Source: Thioalkalicoccus limnaeus
GTDB lineage: Bacteria > Pseudomonadota > Gammaproteobacteria > Chromatiales > Chromatiaceae
NCBI RefSeq assembly: GCF_041197575.1
Contig: NZ_JBDKXB010000039.1
Location: 1-22,375 of the forward strand
Length of the DNA stretch: 22,375 nucleotides
Direction: 5' to 3'
Positions 1-9,934 of the stretch are shown here, piece after piece. How positions within the stretch are numbered: position 1 is the first letter of the stretch; each line of letters starts with the position of its first letter. Below the pieces are notes generated by a model. That model saw only the letters and a program-made list of their open reading frames with translations. It made no database searches and was not told where the DNA came from. The translations under genes and the position numbers were made by a program.

Positions 1-3000
1 GCCTGCTTGCGGTAGACCGAGGCGACGAAGTTCTGCATATCGGCGGCGGCCCGCTTGTTGCGTGCCTTGGCGGACGCCGCAGCAGCAAAGAACGCGCCTC
101 CCAGGTGAACGGCAGCACCGGCACCGAGCGGTTTCACGGCAGCCTCGAAGTTCGGGATGACGCCGAGCAGCGACGCGAGGGTATCGAGTGCGGCGGCATC
201 GAAAGTGGTCTTCACCGCTTCGAATGAGGATTCGAGCTCTTGCTGTTCCTCTTGCAGGATCTTGCCCGCCCCGAGTTGGACAATGCCGCCGGCACTTTCG
301 TCTACGGCCTCGGCGGCTGCGGCGAGACCCACCCCGCCGGCAAGTAAGCTGCCGATCTTGGCGATGCCGGGAATGACGCTCAGCGATTCGAAGGAGATCT
401 TGTCGGCGTCGACGAGCGTCAGTTTGCGCGCCGGCAACGCCTGGTAGGGTACGAAGAACAAGGACTGCTCCGGCAGTTCGCCCAGGAGCTCGGCGAAGTG
501 TACCCAGCGTTGTTTGCCAACGTCTTCCTCGTGGATCGCGGCGTCACGGTTGGCTTCGGCCTCCTCAAGCTCGCGCTGGCGCGTCTGCTTGAGCAGTTCT
601 GCCATGTTCTTCGCGTGGAGGGCATGTCTCTCGGCGAGGTCTTCGGAGTCGCGCTTCTCCCGGGCCGCAAGCAGCAGCTCGCCGAGCCGCACGACGGCTT
701 GCGCGTGCTCCATTGCCCGGGCGTACATAACGGCATAACGATGCTTGGGCAAGGGCTGCGCAAGCTGTTCGAGCACCGCGCCGATGTCGATGCCCGACGC
801 AATGGCCTCAGCGAGCAACGCCGGATCGATCGGCGGAGAGAACAGTGGCAGCTGCATCTGCACGCCGTCGATGTTCATGCCGTTGCGGATCTTGAACAGG
901 CGATCGTCGACCTCGTCCCACAGGGCCAAGAGTTTCTCATTCTTGGGGATGCCGAAATAGCCGATTGCGCCGCGCTGCATGATGCCAGTTGCCGAGCTGT
1001 CGGCCGCCGCGACCAAGCTGCCCCGGGCCGGGGCGAGCTTCGACTCGGCAGCGAACATGACATTGCCCATCTCGTCGAGATCCCGGCGCAACTCGGCGTA
1101 GCTTTTCGCCGGCATCGTGGCGCGTCGCGCCATGACCTCGGGCTTTCTGCCCATCTCACGATAGGCGATCATGTAATACTGAATCGCCTGATTGACGTCC
1201 TCGGGAGTGAAGCGCCTGAAGAACCTGTCGCCGAGTGCCAGATGCAATCGTACGTCGAAGGCGACCACCCATTTTTTGTAGGCGAGCGGCCGTAGCCTTG
1301 CGATGCGGTGCGCTTGAAACGGATAGAGGCGCATCGTGTCGATCTGGGCGAGAACGTTCTGCTTTTCGGCGTCGGCGTCGGGGCGCGACAGCAGCGCCAG
1401 CATGGCATCGAGGCGAATCGGCGCGATGCCGCGCAAGCCTTGGAAGCGCCAGCATTCCTCCGGATCGCCTAGGAACGGCGTGTAGACGGCGCGGTGGACA
1501 AGATCGATCGCGGCGTCGCACTGGCCGTTATCAAAAAGCTTTTGCGCCAGCATCATGGGCGCGTGGAAGAAAAGTTCCCAGTTGTAGTTGCCGTAAGGCG
1601 TGGACTGCTCGAAATCCATGCCCTCGACGTCCGGAGTCGTCACCCGGTCCGGGTTGGGTTTGGCGAGCGCGGCGAAGGTCTCCGTGTCACCCAACGCTCC
1701 GCGCTGCATCTCCGGCGTCAGCAACGCGGCGAGACCGTCGCGTCGCAACACCTCGGTGAAGGTGTCGGCGAACGGGTGGAAGAAGGGCGTTATGTCCAGG
1801 TTCAGTCCGGGGACTTCAACTGTCCGAAACATCGGGCCTAGATATACGAGGTCTGGCCTGAGCTTAGGCGTTAACGCGATCTCGCTGGCAGGGGAGCCAA
1901 CGACGAGATCAGTCTTCAGTGCCGCGACGTCCGCGGACTCGGTCACCGCCGCCAAATAAGAACTGTTTTTTGAGATGGCCGTGTCGACCCAGGGGTTTTT
2001 CACCTCCTTAGATTTGGCTGCGATGGCCGAAACCACGAGACTGGAATGGGTTTCGTATGCTTGGATCAACGCCGGCTTAGACTCGGAGGCCTCGACCTCC
2101 TCAAGTACGGTGGAGACACCCAGACTGGATTGGGCGAAATAGGCCCGATCCTTAAGGTCGACAAAGAACGGCGCGTTGAATGGGGCGGCGTAGAACTGGT
2201 TTAGCGTGGTGAAGCGAGCCTCGCTCGATGTGGTGAAGAGCACATCCCCTTTGGGTTTCTTGTGGGTTGCGACCACACTGATCGCTCCCTTCGCCTTGAA
2301 TCCCATGAACGACGGTGCCGCGCCGCTGCTCCCGACGGCTCGGAAGTGGTCGCCGTAGGGTCCACCTCCACCGGGAGAGCACTTCATCTCGCTCGCGACG
2401 CGCGAGAACGAAAAGGTACCGCGCGGCATCGGTCCCCACGGGCCTTTGCGGGTCGCGACGACAATGTTCAGCGATTCTTCGCCCTTATTGGCCTTGAGCA
2501 CCAACTCATTCGGGTCCGGGTATCGCGGGAGGGCGGTTACTGGAGTTATGCCGCCGCCGTAATCGACGGTTCCGTCGTAGTCCCATTCTGGCGGCTGGTG
2601 GTCGCGCGTTAACCACCAGGTCTCGAACAGGGCGGAGGATTGCTCCTTTGGCGTCCACCCCGGGCCTTCCTTGCGCGTCCAGCAAAGCTTGATCTCCCAA
2701 TAGGGTCGCGAGTAGACAGCCTTGGCGTTGCCGTTCTTGACTTCGGGTGCCTCGGACTGTTGGTCGACCTTGCGCATGAACACCGGCCAGAATAGATACA
2801 ACTGGCCACGCCAGACGACCGGCAAAAGGTGCACGCCGGCTTCGCGCAGCGCCGGGCTGTTGTCGCTCCTCGCTTCCTGCCGGTCGGGTTCGATCGACTG
2901 GATGTCGACGTCGATCGGTTCCCACGAGGTCCATTCCTCGTGATACGCATTGCGGTAGCGGTTAAGGCGCCGATAGAAGTACTTGCGCGCGGCGCCTCCG

Positions 3001-6000
3001 CGCGAGCGGCCGACGACATGCAGCACCGAGCGGAAGTATTCGGCTTCCCGACCCTCGAAGATCTCCTGCAGGTAGGTGCCGCAGACCTCAAGCGACGCCA
3101 CGGAATGGAAGGCGTCGAGATAGGCGCGATAGGCCACTTCGGCATTGGCCGGCGTGATGTCGCCCTGTTGCAGGGCGGACTCGAAACTCTTGAAAGCCGC
3201 GCTCTTGTTGTCGCGCCACGCGGGATGCAGCAGCTCCTCGGGGTAGAGCAGCGCCTTGCCGCGGGCCGCCCAGACGGCCCGACGGGAGATCGTCTTCCAT
3301 TCCTCGACGTCGATCTGACCCGGATTGACCCCATGGATTTGCTCGAAGCCCATGAGGCAGCGCTGAACGAAGATCTGGACGGCAAAGATGGCTTGCCGGA
3401 TCCGTGATGTGAGGACGAATGCGTTGGTACCGACGTCGATGTAAAAGCGGTCGAAGAGTTGCTCCGCACTCTGCAGCTTTTCGCGCTGTAACAGGAACGC
3501 GGTCAGCGCATCCCGACTCTCCTCTCGAATCGGGTCGGAGAGCTGGCGCGACACGTCGAGCCAGTCGACCCGCGAATGGCGGGAGGATAGTCCCCGGACG
3601 AGCCGTTCGAGCGTCTCGAAGTCGATCGGCTCCTTCGTGAGCTTCGCGGCATCCGCGGGTTCCGCACCGATGCGGCGTAACAGCGACAGACGTTCACGCA
3701 GGGCTGCCAGCGCAGCGACGGGGCGCTGTTTCGCAACGGCCTCGTCCAACTCGGGAGCGCCGGCACGTGGCACCGCCGCGATTGCAGCGCTCGGACGGTC
3801 GAGCCACGAGCCGACAGCGGCGAACGTCGCTTCCATCCAGCCACTTTGCGCTAGCGCCGCAATGGCCTTGGCCATCGCCGCAGGCCGGCCGGTGTCACGA
3901 AGCAGGGTCACGAAAAGCGGCAGGGCAGCCAGCATCGTCGCAACCGCCTCTTTGAAGCGTTCCTGTCCGGAGGGGAGGTCCATTAGCCCGGTGATCGCGT
4001 CGGAAGTGATGATGGCCGCATCGCCCGTAGCAAGCGCGAAGGACTGCGGATCAAGCTTGGCCGCCTTGATCAGCACGGCGATCCGATCGATCCCGACCAG
4101 CAGGCGATCGGCCGCGTCCTGAAGCTCAGGGGTATCGAGCTGGTGGGCGAAGAGGGCAACGGCCGGCTTGCCGTCATCACGGAGCAATGCTTGGCGGGCC
4201 TCGCCGTCGCCGTTCGTGTCATCAAGCAGGTGGACGACGACGGCCGGATCGAGACTAAATGCCGATGCGAACTGGGCGAGCACAGCGGTGCGGCGGCGTT
4301 GCTCGGCTGCGGACTTCCGCGCTGCGATCTCTTCATCCAAAAAAGGTCTCCGTGCTTCGGCACGCTCGGCTTCCTCGGCCTGTTCGCGTGCCTCTTGCTC
4401 GGCGAGCGCCTTCAGCTGCAGAGCGAGATCCGCAATACTTTTCTTCAGCGACTCGGAGCGCGTACCTATGCCGTCGGTGCCTGCCGGTTGCTGGCCCGTG
4501 AGGTAGGCGATTGCTGCGGACGACAGCCCTGTTGAGGAGAAGTGGCGGCATTTCGATGCCAATTGGGCAAGGGCCGCCGGTGCGATGTGCGCACCGGCCA
4601 AGTTCGGCCCGCCGGTCGACCTGCTGATGACAACGATCTCTTCCGGTTGGATGCCGAGGGCACGGCCGAGCACGACGACCCGATGGATAGCGGAAACGCC
4701 GGCGAGATTGAGCCTCGTCACGCCAAGCGCTTGGGCGAGGTCACGCAGCGCGTCCGCGTTGACGCCGAATGCCGCCGCCATGCCGGACAGTCCCGCGGCG
4801 ATATCGCGGTCGACCGTGAGCGCCTGGCCCGCCACGTCGCGCCGGAACTCGGGGTTCACGCGCGCGAGGCCTTTGGGCGGAAAGAGCGCGTCGTACAGCG
4901 AGGCCGGGCCGTGCGTGCCGATGTGCGCAACGAGGCTCGCCGCGACCGGCCAATCCAGATCGAGCTGGTCCTTCAGGTCGTGCAGGATGGCGAGGTCGGC
5001 AAGCAGCACCGGCGTGAATTGCGGGCGTGCGTCGCCGGTGAGGGCGAAGAGCGCCGCATCAAAGTCGGTGATGCTGAGCTTCATGCGCCGCGCAAGGCGC
5101 ACAAACCGGTGCATCGCCAACCATTCATCCTCGTCGGTCAAGGGGCTGGCGTCGAGATGCCTGAGCGTGATCTCGTCCGGGCTGCAACCGATCGGCGGAT
5201 CGAGGACGATGGTGGTCGCGAGCCGGGGTCGTTGACCCTCGATATAGCTGTGGACGTCCGCAGTCGAAAGATCTCCAAGCTTGAGAGCCCGCTCGATCTC
5301 GGACCCGGGCTCGATCGCATAGTCCGCTTCCCGCAGCGTCTTGAGCTGATCGACGGTGAGGAACAGCCGCGAAGCCACCTCGCTCGGATGGCCGGTCGGC
5401 ACCTCGCCGCCGATGAAGCGGGTCCTGATGAGGGCGACCAATTCCGCGAATGTCAGTTCGAGGGCGGCGAGCAGCCTTCGCGATTTTGCGGCGAGTTCCA
5501 TCCAGCTCTCATCGGCGGTGCCGGCAAAACCGAAGAGGTCGGCGACCTTGATCGGGGTCGGCAGCGGTCCGCCGGCAAGCGTCTTGAACGTCAGGATCTC
5601 GTAGTCGCGGCGGAAGAGGCCGAGGGTTTCGGCGACGAGCGCTCCGCCCCGATCAGCTGACGGTGCGTCGGACAAGAGGCGGATCAGCTCGGCTCGAGAC
5701 GCGCCGGCCTGGCGAAGGTAGACGCGTGCGTTCGCAACCAAACGATCATAGGGCAGGGACATCGGGTAGATGGCGTTGCCGACCACGTCGTAAGCCGTCG
5801 CCAGCACGTGCTCCGGGGCGGCCGATAGCTCCGGCCCGGTCACGCCCGGAGAGGATTCGTTGGGGAGCGCCGGCGCGTCCGCACCACTTGCGACGACGCT
5901 TTCCAGGATCTCGTTAATGAGATCGATCGTCGGGATGGTGGTGTTGGTATTCTCGCATGTGAGTTTGATGTGCGCGAGGTCCGGCCGCATGCCGTTGATC

Positions 6001-8615
6001 CCGGGTGGTCCTCCGGGTTGAAGGGACTTAGTCGGATGGCCGATTAGGACATCGAGGGGCGTTACCAGGGTTGTCGGGTCGGGGTCGCAGCGTTTGTCGA
6101 GGAACTCGAACAGATCGACCAGATAGGCAGCCGGGCCAATGATGGAGCGGCAGTCCTCGTATTCGCACATCTCGGCGCCGCCGAACAGGTCGGACCAGTC
6201 GGCGATCGGCGTGTCGGCGGGCGCGTCGGCAACGTTCAGGTCTTCCTGCGATGGCTTCTCCGACAGTGCCGTCAATGGCCCCGCGGCCGCTGCGGGAACG
6301 ACGTCGCGATGATCCTGATGTTGGCCGACGACCAGGTTCGCGACGGTATCGGCGACGGAGCGCGCGCGATCGTGGACGTAAGCGAGCGCCTGCATGTCAT
6401 CCGCGGTCGCGTCCGGGAAATGGGCCATAAAGGTGCCTTTCCCATAACGGGCGATGTCGATGGCGCCGCGCAGTGGGAGGGCGCCGTTGATGCGCTTCAG
6501 GACGAGGCGCTCGAGGATCGCCGGATCGGAGCTCACATTGAAGAGCCGGTGAATGCGCTTGACGCTGTCGGTCGCCGCCGTGCGCTGGTCAGGATCGTCT
6601 ACGGCCTCGAACAACACATCTCCGTGGGTAACAATCAGGTCGTCGATATCGCCTCGGGTGATATCGAAGTCGGTCTTGCGCACGGCAGCGGACAGCACGT
6701 CCGCAGCCGCAGTGGTAACCGCTACCGGATCGGTCTGGCTCCAAGCGTGTGCGAGTCGGGCCACCACGGAGGTCGGATGCGCAGCCTCCAATAGTCCATT
6801 GATTTCGCCCACGTATGCGGCCTCCGAAGCGGGAGGATCGTCCTCGGCACTGCCGCGCGTGGGGACGCCGCCGCTCTCCGTGACGAGCGCCTCGATCTTC
6901 CCCCGGTCGAGCGTCAGCGCGAGAGTACGCAGTGACTTGGCCTCGGGTGCCGCTGCCTTGAGGGCGTTGACCAGCGAGGCATTATTGGAAGTCAGCGCTC
7001 CGAGTTGCAGCGTGTATTGAACCGCTTCGACCGGCACTTCCGGATTCTCGGCGCGATACGCATCCCAAAACTCCTTGCCCGTCCCGGTATGATTGGCGGC
7101 CATGGCAAGCAGCATCTCGCGGTTGCTTTGCTCGGGCAGCACGTCTAGAAGGATGCTGCCGATCGATCCGCTGGCGCCGGTCGGTACCACATCGAGGGCG
7201 ATCCGAACCGCCGCCGCTTGAATGGTCTTGGCGATCCGGGTGAGATCGTCGGCAAGCTCGGGGATGATCAGCGCCGCTATGGCGGCGGCGAGCCCGGCCG
7301 CGAGCTCGCCGGTATTGCGGGCGGCCAGCCCTCGGGCATCGCTTAGCCCAAGCTGGCGCGCCAATCCGTAGAGTGCTGCCGCAGGGCTGTCGGAAAACCC
7401 TGCTGCCGTCAGCTTGTGCGCCCACACGAGGTCGGTCACGAGCGCGACCGGCTCGCCGATCTCGCGTGCCGCAAACGTCACGTCGCGCGAACCCATCTCG
7501 TCAAACTCCGCGAGGGCTCGGCGGCTGGTCAACGGCTTAAGCTCGGCGATCAGCCGTTCGTACTCGGACTGTCCGCGCGGCACTCTGATGCCATGAGCAA
7601 CGATGCGTACCAGTTCGTCCGGCCGCGCGACAATTCCGAGTATCTTCTCTTCCTCGGCAATCGTGAATTCGACCGTGATCGAGACGTCCCGCTCGACCGG
7701 CACTCGGAGGATATCGAAGTCATCGATCGGACGTCCGCCCTGGTCTAGCTCGAAGATCAGATCGGCCGCCAGCTTGCCGCCGCGGTCCGGCGCGTCGCCG
7801 TCCGCGAACGCGGGCAGATCGTAGGCAATCTCGAAGACGCCGGGTGGATCCGCGCGCGACATCTCGCTGCCCACAAGGGTATAGGGCGGCGGCCCGATGT
7901 CCCGATCCGAGACCTTGACCAGAACCCCGGGTACGGGGAGTCCTTCGGCATCAACGACGAGGCCACGCACCCGAAGTTTGGGCTGAGTCGGACGGGACTC
8001 CGGGCGGACGCGTACCTCGCCGATGGTCAGATTGATTTCCTGCTCGTCTGGCGGGTCCGGAAAGACATCGGAGGAGGCGATGATCGCACCGGTCTCGTCG
8101 AATGCAAACACGACCAGATCGAGTCCGTCCTTTGTGTGATCGACGCCGGGGCCGATGCGGGTGTACAGCGTAGGATCGTATTCGATCCGATACCATCCAT
8201 CCGCATTCGTCGTCGCCTCGCCGAGTTGCGCCCCACCCCAGAACTCGGGATCGAAAGCGAAAATCAGCGTATTCGCAGCCGCCCCCGCTTCCGGGTGGCC
8301 CACCAAGCCGGTCACGGCGAGGCGCAGTGCACCGATCGTGCGCAGCTCCCAATTCAGCGCATCGGCGGTCCTTGCGTCCAGCAGCTCACCGCCGCCGTGA
8401 CCGATCTGCTCGCGGAATCTGATCACCAAGTAGCCTGTTACCTCACCGTATCGCCCCGCATCTCGCTCTTGGCGGAGTTGCTCCCGCACTTGGTCCTGCT
8501 CTTCTCCCGGCAGGCGGACTCGCCCCTCTTCCACCAGAAGGAGCAGGGCATCCTGCAGATTGGTGATCGCCTCGCGGCTGCTTCGCGGACCGACATTTGA
8601 CGTAACGGGCTTCAT
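1..8615 (-). CDS. TcA-like Tc toxin subunit (3' end beyond window)
   Basis: I read one uninterrupted minus-strand frame of 2871 codons that runs off base 1, so the C terminus is missing. The family forms the large pentameric TcA particle, which binds target cells and injects the TcB-TcC cargo. In order I see two transthyretin/carboxypeptidase-regulatory-like beta-sandwich repeats (about residues 92-196 and 212-320). A VRP1-type segment follows, with CRSIIGPAAYLVDL starting at residue 822 and, further on, the family signature LTCENTNT followed by IDLINEI. A charged helical stretch comes next, then the neuraminidase-like region (about 1830-2060, with VASLEVCGTY and IDVDIQSIEP) and FFHPFADTFTEVLR near 2280. 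The end is a long helical section, HRYAVMYARAMEHAQ onward from about 2610, which resembles the channel/TcB-binding part. Photorhabdus TcdA1 is about 2500 residues; this protein is longer because of its N-terminal extension. The start is fixed by AGAGGAG six bases before ATG. The likely missing part is the last few hundred residues. Confidence 0.93.
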   Translation of the reverse strand, partial: MKPVTSNVGPRSSREAITNLQDALLLLVEEGRVRLPGEEQDQVREQLRQERDAGRYGEVTGYLVIRFREQIGHGGGELLDARTADALNWELRTIGALRLAVTGLVGHPEAGAAANTLIFAFDPEFWGGAQLGEATTNADGWYRIEYDPTLYTRIGPGVDHTKDGLDLVVFAFDETGAIIASSDVFPDPPDEQEINLTIGEVRVRPESRPTQPKLRVRGLVVDAEGLPVPGVLVKVSDRDIGPPPYTLVGSEMSRADPPGVFEIAYDLPAFADGDAPDRGGKLAADLIFELDQGGRPIDDFDILRVPVERDVSITVEFTIAEEEKILGIVARPDELVRIVAHGIRVPRGQSEYERLIAELKPLTSRRALAEFDEMGSRDVTFAAREIGEPVALVTDLVWAHKLTAAGFSDSPAAALYGLARQLGLSDARGLAARNTGELAAGLAAAIAALIIPELADDLTRIAKTIQAAAVRIALDVVPTGASGSIGSILLDVLPEQSNREMLLAMAANHTGTGKEFWDAYRAENPEVPVEAVQYTLQLGALTSNNASLVNALKAAAPEAKSLRTLALTLDRGKIEALVTESGGVPTRGSAEDDPPASEAAYVGEINGLLEAAHPTSVVARLAHAWSQTDPVAVTTAAADVLSAAVRKTDFDITRGDIDDLIVTHGDVLFEAVDDPDQRTAATDSVKRIHRLFNVSSDPAILERLVLKRINGALPLRGAIDIARYGKGTFMAHFPDATADDMQALAYVHDRARSVADTVANLVVGQHQDHRDVVPAAAAGPLTALSEKPSQEDLNVADAPADTPIADWSDLFGGAEMCEYEDCRSIIGPAAYLVDLFEFLDKRCDPDPTTLVTPLDVLIGHPTKSLQPGGPPGINGMRPDLAHIKLTCENTNTTIPTIDLINEILESVVASGADAPALPNESSPGVTGPELSAAPEHVLATAYDVVGNAIYPMSLPYDRLVANARVYLRQAGASRAELIRLLSDAPSADRGGALVAETLGLFRRDYEILTFKTLAGGPLPTPIKVADLFGFAGTADESWMELAAKSRRLLAALELTFAELVALIRTRFIGGEVPTGHPSEVASRLFLTVDQLKTLREADYAIEPGSEIERALKLGDLSTADVHSYIEGQRPRLATTIVLDPPIGCSPDEITLRHLDASPLTDEDEWLAMHRFVRLARRMKLSITDFDAALFALTGDARPQFTPVLLADLAILHDLKDQLDLDWPVAASLVAHIGTHGPASLYDALFPPKGLARVNPEFRRDVAGQALTVDRDIAAGLSGMAAAFGVNADALRDLAQALGVTRLNLAGVSAIHRVVVLGRALGIQPEEIVVISRSTGGPNLAGAHIAPAALAQLASKCRHFSSTGLSSAAIAYLTGQQPAGTDGIGTRSESLKKSIADLALQLKALAEQEAREQAEEAERAEARRPFLDEEIAARKSAAEQRRRTAVLAQFASAFSLDPAVVVHLLDDTNGDGEARQALLRDDGKPAVALFAHQLDTPELQDAADRLLVGIDRIAVLIKAAKLDPQSFALATGDAAIITSDAITGLMDLPSGQERFKEAVATMLAALPLFVTLLRDTGRPAAMAKAIAALAQSGWMEATFAAVGSWLDRPSAAIAAVPRAGAPELDEAVAKQRPVAALAALRERLSLLRRIGAEPADAAKLTKEPIDFETLERLVRGLSSRHSRVDWLDVSRQLSDPIREESRDALTAFLLQREKLQSAEQLFDRFYIDVGTNAFVLTSRIRQAIFAVQIFVQRCLMGFEQIHGVNPGQIDVEEWKTISRRAVWAARGKALLYPEELLHPAWRDNKSAAFKSFESALQQGDITPANAEVAYRAYLDAFHSVASLEVCGTYLQEIFEGREAEYFRSVLHVVGRSRGGAARKYFYRRLNRYRNAYHEEWTSWEPIDVDIQSIEPDRQEARSDNSPALREAGVHLLPVVWRGQLYLFWPVFMRKVDQQSEAPEVKNGNAKAVYSRPYWEIKLCWTRKEGPGWTPKEQSSALFETWWLTRDHQPPEWDYDGTVDYGGGITPVTALPRYPDPNELVLKANKGEESLNIVVATRKGPWGPMPRGTFSFSRVASEMKCSPGGGGPYGDHFRAVGSSGAAPSFMGFKAKGAISVVATHKKPKGDVLFTTSSEARFTTLNQFYAAPFNAPFFVDLKDRAYFAQSSLGVSTVLEEVEASESKPALIQAYETHSSLVVSAIAAKSKEVKNPWVDTAISKNSSYLAAVTESADVAALKTDLVVGSPASEIALTPKLRPDLVYLGPMFRTVEVPGLNLDITPFFHPFADTFTEVLRRDGLAALLTPEMQRGALGDTETFAALAKPNPDRVTTPDVEGMDFEQSTPYGNYNWELFFHAPMMLAQKLFDNGQCDAAIDLVHRAVYTPFLGDPEECWRFQGLRGIAPIRLDAMLALLSRPDADAEKQNVLAQIDTMRLYPFQAHRIARLRPLAYKKWVVAFDVRLHLALGDRFFRRFTPEDVNQAIQYYMIAYREMGRKPEVMARRATMPAKSYAELRRDLDEMGNVMFAAESKLAPARGSLVAAADSSATGIMQRGAIGYFGIPKNEKLLALWDEVDDRLFKIRNGMNIDGVQMQLPLFSPPIDPALLAEAIASGIDIGAVLEQLAQPLPKHRYAVMYARAMEHAQAVVRLGELLLAAREKRDSEDLAERHALHAKNMAELLKQTRQRELEEAEANRDAAIHEEDVGKQRWVHFAELLGELPEQSLFFVPYQALPARKLTLVDADKISFESLSVIPGIAKIGSLLAGGVGLAAAAEAVDESAGGIVQLGAGKILQEEQQELESSFEAVKTTFDAAALDTLASLLGVIPNFEAAVKPLGAGAAVHLGGAFFAAAASAKARNKRAAADMQNFVASVYRKQ

Positions 8616-8904
8616 CGTTTGCTCCTCTCAGTCACACCGGCCGGATACATTCGCGCAATGGATAAAGGCTCTGCTGCCCTGCTTGTCGAATTCGATAGTG
8701 GTGATGTGTCGGTCATGCATGAATGATTTCCGCGTCATGAGTGGATACACCGCGTACTTATGCTGGCCAACTGACGGACTGCATTGAATATCCGTCGTCG
8801 GCCCCTGAGGTATCCACCCATGTTGCCTCTTGCACCTGATGCCTTCACGAGCGCCGGCTTGACTCAGGTTGGTGCGACGCGGCGCCTCGGTATTCCGATC
8901 GGAA
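8616..8904 (-). other. 289-base gap between chitosanase and TcA genes, with an open frame lacking an early start
   Basis: This gap separates two genes on the same strand and must contain any independent TcA promoter, but I see no convincing -35/-10 pair. On the minus strand one frame stays open from about 8932 to a TGA at 8630-8628, which overlaps the TcA Shine-Dalgarno site. Its last residues (for example KYAVYPLMTRKSFMHD and HITTIEFDKQGSRAFI) look protein-like. It has no early ATG and its upstream part overlaps the chitosanase 3' end in another frame. It could be the decayed tail of a former gene or chance. Directly after the chitosanase stop is a perfect 12-bp palindrome, TTCCGATCGGAA (8893-8904). 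Confidence 0.35.
8622..8628 (-). promoter_or_regulatory. Shine-Dalgarno site of the TcA gene
   Basis: AGAGGAG lies six bases upstream of the ATG at 8615 on the minus strand. This strong site decides the start of the giant TcA reading frame. Confidence 0.8.
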
Positions 8905-9868
8905 CTAAGGGACGAGCGATGCCGCGCACGCTTTCAACCGATCGATACCGCCGAAGCGTTCGAACAAGGGCTTTGCCGCGCGCTCGATCAAAATGGCGTC
9001 GAATGACGCAACGGCTTGGGCGGAACCGGGGAACAGCAGGTAGACCACGTCACGCGCGCCGATGCCTTTGTAGGCGCGGCGTTTGCCGAAGCGGTCGACG
9101 AAGGGGTCGTTGCCGAGCGCTTGGTGGAGGGCGACGGAGCCCTCGCCGAGCTTGTTGCGGGGGCCGGTGTCGCCGACGACGAAGTAGGCCAGCTTGCCGT
9201 TGGAGCGGCGGTAGGCGACGCCGAGATCGCCAAGCTTGGGGCCGGGCGTGCCGCTGCGCTGCCAGGTGGTCGGGATGACGGCGAAGGGCACGGTAATCGC
9301 CAAGCTTGGGGCCGGGCGTGCCGCTGCGCTGCCAGGTGGTCGGGATGACGGCGAAGGGCACGGTATTGGAGTCGAGCTGGGCTCGAGGCGTGCGCGGGTC
9401 CGCGCCGGGCTGGCGCAGCGCCGTGGTGGAGACGAAATAGCCTGGCTTGGGGTCGTTGGCGCCCTGGACGATGGGCACGCCGCGGGCGTCGGTGGCCATG
9501 GCGAAGAAGCAGATCTTGGTCGGGCCGCGAAAGCCCTCGGCCTTGGCCTGTCTGAAGTCCGGCAGGCATTGGGCCTTCCAGGTGCAGCTCGGTCCGACGC
9601 TGATGCCGTTGCAGATATGGGTGATGCCGATGTCGTCCGGATGATAGGAATCCGGCGCGCCGTCGGTGTTGACTTGCATCTGGGAGGCGAAGGCGATGGC
9701 CCGCGAGCCCGGGTCACGGAACACCTGGACGGGTCCGATCTCCGCGTGGCCGAAGGTCAGCTCCCGGGCGAGGCCACAGTCGGCGGCGGCGACAGTCGAG
9801 AAGCCTCCGAGTGCCAGGAGCAGGGCTCCACCGACACGGCTTCGATAATCCGATGATGAAGTGCTCAT
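8905..9868 (-). pseudogene. Secreted GH75 chitosanase-like protein, frameshifted by a 70-bp duplication
   Basis: The start at 9868 (ATG with GAGG upstream) opens a Sec signal peptide: RSR, a hydrophobic core, then VAAA before DC, with likely cleavage after residue 29. A domain resembling fungal-type chitosanases of glycoside hydrolase family 75 follows. It shows GYFVSTTAL, the pattern D-S-N-TVPFAVIP, GPKLGDLGVAYRR, and the block VVGDTGPRNKLGEGS with candidate catalytic acids D210 and E219. These numbers refer to the frame with one repeat copy removed, which gives 297 residues. As it stands, the second repeat copy shifts the frame after about residue 191. The translated product would end at 9050 after about 272 residues and lack both acids. 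GH75 enzymes cleave chitosan outside the cell. The family call rests on motif recall; the break is directly visible. The gene lies upstream of TcA on the same strand. Confidence 0.75.
9226..9365. repeat. Exact 2 x 70-bp tandem duplication inside the chitosanase gene
   Basis: Bases 9226-9295 are repeated without a mismatch as 9296-9365, both beginning ATCGCCAAGCTTGGG and ending GGGCACGGTA. Seventy is not a multiple of three, so the second copy shifts the frame. Removing one copy restores a single continuous chitosanase frame. The perfect identity points to a recent slippage event or an assembly error. Confidence 0.97.
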
Positions 9869-9934
9869 CGCTGCCCTCGCAATTGGTGATTTCCGGCCTG
9901 GCATACTTGCGACCTTGTCCAGCTCTGCTATGGC

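Noticed and set aside
498..1295. 265-codon plus-strand open frame
   Set aside because: Antisense to the TcA helical C-terminal region, which reads convincingly on the minus strand.
4542..5660. 372-codon plus-strand open frame
   Set aside because: Antisense to the continuous TcA frame and without any recognisable domain; a shadow of GC-rich codons.
9226..9365. CRISPR-like or mobile-element repeat
   Set aside because: There are only two abutting copies with no spacer, both within coding sequence; it is a simple tandem duplication.
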